DNA from: Vigna angularis
Lineage: Eukaryota; Streptophyta; Magnoliopsida; Fabales; Fabaceae
Assembly (NCBI RefSeq): GCF_016808095.1
Contig: NC_068975.1
Coordinates: forward strand, 31,643,001-31,707,000
Direction: 5' to 3'
Length of the DNA: 64,000 nt
Shown here in pieces: positions 56,119-64,000 of the stretch (the stretch's first letter is position 1; each line of letters opens with the position of its first letter). A program made the translations under genes and the position numbers. Under the pieces are notes generated by a model that had not been told where the DNA came from, searched no databases, and was given only the letters and a program-made list of their open reading frames with translations.

Positions 56119-59086
56119 CTAAGAGAGCGTGAGCTCAAGAGAGACATCATTAGCATCTGGACCGGAGTGGCTGCGATTGAAGAATGAATGGGAAGTAGCC
56201 CTGGAGGTCATTGATAAGGACAGTGAGCTCTCACGCATTCTCTCTCCTCCTCCTCCTCCTCCTATGGCAATAGTAGTTCTGTCTTGGAATCTTTCACGGT
56301 CGCTTTCGTATCCGGTGGCACCCCATAGTGACACCTTTTCAGGACCAAATTTATTCTCCTGAAAAACAAAATGGAATAAACTGTTCATTCAGCATTGTAT
56401 AATAATTAAGTTTTGTTGCATTAGTATTGTGTATCATGTATGTGTGCGTGGGGGCAGCCAGAAAATCAACGAGACACTGATGAGAAGAAGGAGTTACTTA
56501 CTTGGACAGTCTGGCCACTCAGAACACCCTCGAAGATGATGTAGGGCTGCATCTTCTCTTCATTAATCGATTTACCCCCATGCTTTCCACTGTAATACCC
56601 TTCCTTACAATCATTCCTGCATGCCATAACAAAACAAATTACTCATCTCACAGCCCAATGGAGAAACTAATTAATATCTTTTCACACACAAATTTCAGGA
56701 TGAAATTTAAGTCTTAACCATCAAATTAATTGTTCGATCTTTCTCAATCAGACCGGCATGTCACATTTTCCTAATTCTACTCCTATAAATTGGATATGGA
56801 ATGATGTTTTTACCTTTCTTTGCTCACTTAGTTAACAAAATTGGAGAAATGCAGCTTTTCTTTATAAGTTAAACAATTTTATGATATAGTTAATTTGGCT
56901 GGAGGAGTTTCTATTTTTCTGTGAACTATATAATTAGATTGTTGCAAGTTTTAAATTATCTGTTAAACAGAAGTTCACTTTTTTAGGCATTGTATAAGAT
57001 ATAATGTAATTAAAAATGTCTTAATTTAAAATAGTTTTATTGGCGTAATTTTGTTAAAATGTTGACAAATAAACATTTAAAAACAAGTGTTACAGGTGTA
57101 TTTTATAAAGTCGTTTCTTTATTAATATCTTAATCCAAAAAATATACCAATGCTTTCTTTTTTCACTACTTTTAAAAATAATACAAAATAAACACACATG
57201 ATATGATACTGACACACACAGACCATATATACATAAAGACATGTTACATAAAAGAAAAACATGTGATGCTGATTTTCTATCCAACTATATTTTTTACTAA
57301 TTGTGCCTGATGTAAAATATATATCCTATATGTTTCATAATTTAAAAAATCAACTTCAGCCCCAGAAGACAATTTATAAAGTTTAAAAACAATATATAGA
57401 CACTGTAAGAAAGAAAAGATGATGAAAAAGAATATTATTTTCACATCCAATAAAAAATTACACACAATTTTACATGTATTATTTTATTTTTCAATTTCTT
57501 TGCTTACAAATAAAAAATAATAATTTTTTAATGACTAAAATACTTGTAAAAGCGGATTTTCAAAAACAGTAAATCTAGTGTAAAAAATATTTTCCAAAGA
57601 AAAGTAAATGGAACAAGAAATACCATTGAGCACGGGTGGGAAGAAGCTGTTCCGTGCAGGTTCTTTGGGGAGGATTCTGTTGGGTGTATCTTGGGCCAAG
57701 AGTTGAGAATGTGGAGGCTACAAACTCCGGAGCCACATCATTCTTCTTTGCACCTATTACAAAAAAATTAATAAATAATAATTAATTATAAATTCTAGTG
57801 GGGGTTAAGAAAACGTTATAATTAACAAGTATTATTAATTATTAATATGTAATAAAACGATACAGTATAATTCATTTGAATAATTTTCAACGTCAGTAAA
57901 TGATCTCATGAAAAAAATGTGCAACAGTACCCAACATTAAAAGTTAATTTTGTTGGAACAAAATCCTGAAGAATATTTGACGTTACTTTCGTCTTCTTTG
58001 TGACGGAAAAGGGTCCACTACCCCTGGTTGGTTCCTTTATTTTCTCTGGTAAATATATGTATATATTTATATATTCTTTTCAGTGTTTATAGATCTAATT
58101 TCCTCTATTGAACCAAACAAAATGTCTAACGTAGTCTACACCTATCTATATCTTCCTTATACATGATGCATACATCTGTGACACGAGAACTTGCTCATAA
58201 GTAACTGATGCACAGTACAATTATATACCTTCAGTCATCTGCTCCTGCTTCATGCTCCTGTACATCTGTCATCAATACACAACCATTTTGAAACTTTAAC
58301 ACGAACAATAAATTATGAAGGAGTTGCATTCTTTATCAGGAAATTGTTTTATCATTTCAAAATAGATAAATTAAATAAGAAAGAGAAACCAGGAAGTGAA
58401 CTCATAACATAACGCCTTTTTCCCCCATAACTTTATTCGTGGTTGTGGAGAAAAGAGTAACCTGAAGGTGGCTTTTGACATGAGATATGGTAAGCCCCTT
58501 TACATTCATGAGCTGTAAGACCAACTTTGGTGTGGCCCCTGTAAATCCAAATCAACACCACTCAAAACTAAAGCTTCACCAATGAAACATACGGATAAAA
58601 AATTCAGCCTTTTCTTTGACAAAAATAAGACTTTAACATATATAAATAGAACACGAGAGTTGCGTAAAGAGACTGATCTTTTTACGAGATAACCTTGGTT
58701 AAGAAAAGTGTTCACCTCCGGTGACCAACCTGATTGTGACTCCAATAGGGTACGTGAAAACCAAAAAAGATATGTATAAGAAGCTTACTGTCTTCTCCTC
58801 CAAGTCTCTGAACTGCATGCACGAAGCAGCGATGGAGATCTGGTGTCCAACGAAGCCTGGGCATTTTTGATCGAACATAAGGCCTAACCATAGGAGTTTT
58901 GAGGCTTATCTCAGGAAGGTGATGAGAAACAAAACGACGGCGAGGAGGTCTTGGCGGAGGAGGGTGTGAAGGGTTATTAGTATGATCAACAAGGGTTGTG
59001 ACGAGAGAAGAGGAAGAAGACGACATGGTTGAAGGTGGGGAGCGTTTGAGAGAGCTGAGATCGCTCTCGGCAGCTTGAGGCTTCAT
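56119..59086 (-). CDS. GARP (G2-like MYB) transcription factor, six exons
   Basis: Exons on the minus strand are 59086-58789, 58538-58462, 58265-58229, 57753-57624, 56616-56502 and 56358-56119. All borders are GT/AG, and the total of 897 bases closes in frame at 298 residues. The DNA-binding domain (about 76-131) reads PRLRWTPDLHRCFVHAVQRL, then GGEDRATPKLVLQLMNVKGL and TISHVKSHLQMYRSMK, the single MYB-like GARP repeat with the SHLQMY helix. This places it with Arabidopsis At1g14600, At2g38300 and At2g40260. Upstream, residues 20-50 are Ser- and Pro-rich with a basic patch (PPRRRF). The C-terminus is SLELTLS, an LxLxL (EAR-type) motif that usually recruits TOPLESS co-repressors, so the protein is probably a nuclear repressor (inference). 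A run of six glycines lies in the last exon, encoded by GGA repeats. Confidence 0.92.
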
Positions 59087-61176
59087 TGAATTGTGTTGAG
59101 GTAGAGGGAAGAGAGGAGAGGAAGAAAGGGTGGTGGTCTATGAAGAAACAAAAGAGAATAAATACTAAGCAAGAGTGTGTGGCAGAAAGGGTTGTCCTTT
59201 AGTGCAGGTTTTGTTACCCCTCTTGGAAGGGCCAGTTTAGTCCTAGAGAGGTTCGATGGATAAAAGGAAAACTTGAGACACGGAAACTCAGAAACCCCAA
59301 ATTGTTCAAAAATGCCTTCATGATTGGGTGAAAATGAAAGGTTAAAAAGTGAAAGGGCCTTGCATTGTGATATCATTTTCTTTAGACATTCCCTTCGGTC
59401 TTTTCCAGACATTCTTTGTCTCTTAAGGAAAAGAATCACCTACATACTTCTTTATTATTATAAATACAATTCAGGAACTACACGTACCTATGTAAATTGT
59501 ACTGTATTATCAGAGCTCAAGACAAAGCTATAGAAATATACTTTACAGTGAAAAAGAGTTAACAATACTATTACTTTGCCACATCATTTTTACATTAATT
59601 TGATAATATCCTTTGTTATTTTTATTATTTTCTTTTTTTGAAAAAAATATAAATTTTACTTATTTATTACCATTTTACCGTTATATAGTATGTGTGTCAC
59701 TTTATCATTATTCAAAGAGTTAATTTTTATGTTCTGTATATCAGTCTAAAAATTAATGTTACTTGACTTAAATTTAAAGTAGTTATTACAAATTTAATCA
59801 TTTTAAAGGGTGTAACAATTCATCGTGTAATATTTTTCTACATTTATATTTTAATGAAGTTGTTTTTGTCAGACTAAAATATGTTCGTGTCCATTACTTT
59901 GTGTTCCTGGTTCAAGTCAAGATGTTTTCATACACAAGTGTACGAGTTATACATACTCGATTTGAAACAATGAGTTTTCAGTTAGGAAGTTTGTAAAGTT
60001 ATATTGATCGACACTTAAATAATCAACGCATCACATATAATAAATGTTGTAATAAATACACATTAATACAAAAATTATTTTGCATTGATGATAATTGGAG
60101 TTGTCTTGTTCATCACTGAGATAATAATATCTTTCTGAGTAATGATATTATAACATACTTTTACATTCATTTGACACAGAATATAAAGATAAAATGGTTA
60201 TAAAAATGTAAATTTTATATTTTTAAATAAATAATGAATGTAAAAAATTTAAATGTGTCAAAATATTATTTTTTTATTTTTTACATTTACATTTTAATCA
60301 AGTAATAAAAATATGACACTAAACACACTCAAATTCTCTTTATCTTAAATCTTTCTTTACTTTTTATCACAATTGTTATATTTACCAACTTCTCTTTTTC
60401 ACACATATTTCAAAAGTCAAGTATGATTACCCCATTTTTTTATTAGTTGAAACTTAAACTAGAAAAAGTCATTAATGAAATTCATTAAATAAGGAGTGAT
60501 ACAATTTTACGATTTTGAATAAAGTTTAATGAACTATAAAGTTATTAAAAGAACTAACGTTAGATCACGTGTTACCAACATTTATGAATGTATTTTTTTC
60601 AATGTTACGGGACATAATTACGTTTTCTTCAGTTAATTATAATAATTAGTAATTGCGGTAGTAAATGGCAATAAAAGTAATTTACTTCAAGTGACAAAAA
60701 GACGTGTTGAAGTCAAAATGATTTTAGCCGGGAAATAATTTACGTGGGGAATAGCTGGCTAACTCAGAAAGAAGAATCGAATTGAAGTTAAGAGAAAGTG
60801 GTAGTCTATGACATAAGCAACAATGAATGTCCCAGAGAAATCAACAACGTTAGAATGGTCATAACCATCCGTCTCTGTCATAAAGCCAAACCAACAAAAT
60901 GAAGACAGGTGTTGCCACGTAGACATGCTTCGCATGATGGAGTTTCCTCTTACACCTAGTTAAGGAGGAGTTGGTAGCCATTAGTGTGCATGGAAGTTTC
61001 TTCACGTGATGCCAAAATGCTTGAACTCAAATAAACTGAGTTTGTTTCTACCTGAGACTGAGACCACTCTCCTTTTGAAACGCACAAACACATTTAGGCA
61101 CAAGTGATTGATGGCTTGGAATGATACCAAATGAATTTATTAGTGACATTAATAATATTAATATTAGGAATGAGAA

Positions 61177-61240
<64 letters not shown>

Positions 61241-61928
61241 GATAAATAATTGACATCTATATAAATGTTTATTACTGTAAATAATTAATATTTTAATACT
61301 TGTTTATAAATAAATTGAATACGAATATTTTACTCTTTGTATATAAGAAGATTTATTATCTAAAAAAGTTAAAATTAAAATTTAATTTATATTTTATTAA
61401 GTTAAATTTCACTAAAATTAAATTTTACTTATATTTAATTTAATTTATTTTTTTTTTAAATTTTATTTAGATTTTATTTTAAAAATTTATAAAAATATAT
61501 TTTTAAAAACATCTCTAAGTATCTGGCGTAAGTTTTAAAATGTTTACTAATATTTCTTAAACAGATATTTACTAGATAACAAATAAATTTTTTTTACTTT
61601 AAATCGATAGAATATATCCGTTGAATAAGATAAAGAAAAAGATTGAAAGGTTATCTAACTAAAATTTATATGATATTATTAAAATTTAGGTAGAATTGAA
61701 ATCTTTATATATTGGGTAATGAAAAGTAATATATGTAAAGACTTTAGAAAATAGAATTTTAAAGGTGGTAAAAGTAAAAAAAATAATGATATTCGATTAT
61801 TTTAATATATTAAATGGTTTTTATATAAATAGTTTCGTTATAAACTGAGTTTCATTATTTTAAAATTTATCTTCTTTTTAAAAAAGTATTTTTCTAAAGC
61901 TATCTGACTTCTTTCTAAGGATTCTTTC
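59087..61928. other. Intergenic region upstream of the GARP gene
   Basis: The first few hundred bases are leader and promoter DNA of the minus-strand GARP gene; an open frame at 59083-59439 overlaps its ATG but looks non-coding. The remainder is AT-rich, with a poly-A plus (TA)n microsatellite at 61175-61234. No gene is supported. Confidence 0.55.
61175..61234. repeat. Poly-A plus (TA)n microsatellite
   Basis: About 20 adenines run directly into about 20 TA dinucleotides. A poly-A start can mark a retroposed (SINE/LINE) tail, but no body is recognised next to it. Confidence 0.9.
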
Positions 61929-62393
61929 TACGAATGACAACGAGTTGGATCGGGCATGGATAGTGCCTACTCACTTCTCAACCCACAAAAAAAAATCCGA
62001 CCCATAACTCGTTTGCTACCCGCACCCGCAGGTATTTTAAAACACGCATGTACCAACGAATACCCGCAAAAAGTTTAAAAAAATATATTTTATACATTTT
62101 TTAAATAAAATTTAAATAAAATTACAATATATATATATATAATATAAAGTAAATTCAATATAAATTAAAATTTAATTTTAATTAAATTTAACCTAATAAA
62201 ATATAAATTAATTTTATTTTTAATTAAATTTAATTTAAAAGAATTAATAATTTTTGTTATTTTTTGCGGGTAGCAGATACCCGCATCCGACCCGTTTAGA
62301 AGCGGGTATTAAAATACCTGCTACTCGTCGCGGGTAATAAATATCTGCGGGTAGTAACTACCCGTTGCACCGCAGATTTTTTTGTCATCCCTA
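61929..62393. mobile_element. Small non-autonomous hAT-like element
   Basis: Left end TACGAATGACAACG and reverse-complemented right end TAGGGATGACAAAA share TA..GATGACAA-type termini. Flanks ATTCTTTC (61921-61928) and ATTCTTCT (62394-62401) match at six of eight positions, as for an aged 8-bp duplication. The interior contains GGGTAGCAGATACCCGCATC and CGGGTATT/AATACCTG words in both orientations (62265-62365) and an AT-rich middle. No transposase. Confidence 0.65.
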
Positions 62394-64000
62394 ATTCTTC
62401 TTCCTTGCTCGTCTGATTGAAGAACCGAGACTGTAGGATTGATCCTTGCGGCGAGCTCTTCAATGTAGACCTATTAGTTTCTCCATTTGAGTAAGTTGAA
62501 TTTTCAACCCTTTTCCTGGGTCTTTTTGTACCTATTGCATGTAGGTACTACTTAGTTTGCATGCGTCCTTTAAGTCTTCAGTTTGAGTCTATGTTAATCA
62601 GTGATTTTAATGGCTTACTTTGATCATATTTCTATTGTTCCTAGGAGAAGATAGAGTTTCCTAACCTTTTAGAGTTGTTTTAGTGATCCTAGAGTTGTTT
62701 GGTCGCTTATGAGGTAAGGGGAACTAATTACTTTGTTGTTATTTAGTAGTCATGTTTATTTGATGTTTGCATCATTGTATGATAGTTGAATTGAGTAATT
62801 GAGTTGCTTCATGAAATTTGACTTGTTGAGTTGTTCGATGAAGTTTGGTATGTTGAGTGGGATTTGATGAATTCTTGTGTGTAGTCTATTTGTTGATATT
62901 GTACTTAATTGTTAATGAGTTGTGAATATTTATTTGACTATTTTGATTTAGTTGATGGTTAACTATTGAGCTTTAGTTGGATAATAGATTAGAAGAATGG
63001 TGAGTTTTTGGTTGAAAATGAGATTTGACAGGTGAAATTCTTAAAGAATGATTTTGATGTAATTTTGAAGTTTGTGGGCTGTGTTTAGGTCATTTAGAAC
63101 TTGGTTAGTTCTAAATTTGTAGAAAATTTGGTTTTTATAGAGTGGAACCCGTTATATGAGTTTTTGGGTAGTTGTAAATTTCACTAATTTTTAATTTTTT
63201 TAATTAGTAGTTCAACTTTTATTCTAAATTGACTTCTCTGCTTACTAACTTTATTTTAATTTTATAGAAAAATATTTCATTTGATACATAATACACAATT
63301 ATGAAATAAGTTTAAAAATACTAATTTCATTATAATATTTGTTTACTTGGGATAGAAATTAGCCAAGTAAAGAATTGATGTTCCATATTTATTTAAATAT
63401 AATGAAAGTCCGCGTTGAAATAAAATTAATAACTTATGATATTTTTATGTGTATCATATAATTGTCTGGTCAGCTATTGACTAGATGGTTTATGTTATAG
63501 ACAATGTGAGGAGTACCTCATTCTTTTTACCACCTGCCAACTGATTAGTCAAGTCTTGGATTTGTTGAACGACCATGTCGAAAAACCTTAAACATCATTA
63601 ATTATGAAGTTTATAGACAAAATTGGTTTATTGATTATTGTGTCATGATTAGACATATGTTAATTATAAATTTATCTCAAAACTTATAAATATGAATTTG
63701 GAATAATAAGATAAATGATTATATTTATTATAAATTTATCTCAAAACTTATAAATATGAATTTGGGATAATAAGATAAATAATTATATTTATTATAAATT
63801 TAAAATTTTACCGAGTGATCTATGGTCGGAATATATTGATAGATATTCTCATACAACTTGGATATTGAAAACGACGTATGAAATTTTAGAAAAGAAAAAG
63901 ACGTGAAGTTCTAATTATAATTTCAAACTCCACACTCAAAACACTATGATTGAAAATTTCATATATTTTTGTAATTGTTTTTATGGAGCAAAATAAATAG
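62394..64000. other. Unassigned right edge of the window
   Basis: No open frame with a domain. The part 62400-63200 is less AT-rich and has the look of a long untranslated or LTR region (repeated GAGTTG and TTGATG words), but no boundary is visible. A 64-bp tandem duplication lies at 63666-63795. Confidence 0.5.
63666..63795. repeat. 64-bp tandem duplication
   Basis: The unit TATAAATTTATCTCAAAACT with ATGAATTTGG and AATAATAAGATAAAT is present twice in a row with about two differences (GGAATAA versus GGGATAA, AATGAT versus AATAAT). Confidence 0.9.

Noticed and set aside
59083..59439. ORF of 118 residues whose stop overlaps the GARP ATG
   Set aside because: Composition is not protein-like, no domain is seen, and the overlap is most likely chance in the 5' leader or promoter.

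Overview
This is a plant nuclear window: AT-rich DNA, introns with GT/AG borders, long intergenic spaces and many transposon relics. Gene content and repeat style point to a legume, probably Phaseoleae (Vigna/Phaseolus/Glycine type). The protein families match legume versions I know, and the motif around 770-810 with GTAATCGATTAC is common in Phaseoleae repeats. The species call is inference.

Layout. 1-3 kb: repeat remnants and the upstream region of an intronless MAP3K (3099-4406). 6.8-8.7 kb: a two-exon BAP31-like ER protein gene on the minus strand. 11.3-12.6 kb: the first member (minus strand) of an intronless family that legume databases name 'probable F-box protein At4g22030-like'. 14.9-17.8 kb: a seven-exon Mpv17/PMP22 membrane protein gene on the minus strand. 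19.4-29.8 kb: a transposon-rich block. It holds a CACTA-like relic with a gibberellin-oxidase fragment, a Ty1-copia remnant, a Mutator-like element with a 9-bp target duplication, a long-TIR element with an LTR nested in it, a complete non-autonomous CACTA element and a hAT-type element. 31.1-42.8 kb: three more members of the At4g22030-like family, all on the plus strand. 47.4-48.7 and 54.1-55.1 kb: two secreted glycine-rich proteins on the minus strand. 56.1-59.1 kb: a six-exon GARP (G2-like MYB) transcription factor with a C-terminal LxLxL motif. 61.9-62.4 kb: a second hAT-type element. The rest is AT-rich DNA with microsatellites and short duplications.

The genes do not form a pathway. 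The main biological theme is a local four-member family expansion, split by the transposon block. Exon joins were worked out by hand. For the BAP31, Mpv17 and GARP genes the reading frame closes exactly across all exons. I see no clearly new biological system. The most unusual items are the transposon architectures, the extended tRNA-Asp-like primer site at 26.57 kb, the probable stop-codon slippage at the end of the MAP3K, and the F-box-named family with no visible F-box.
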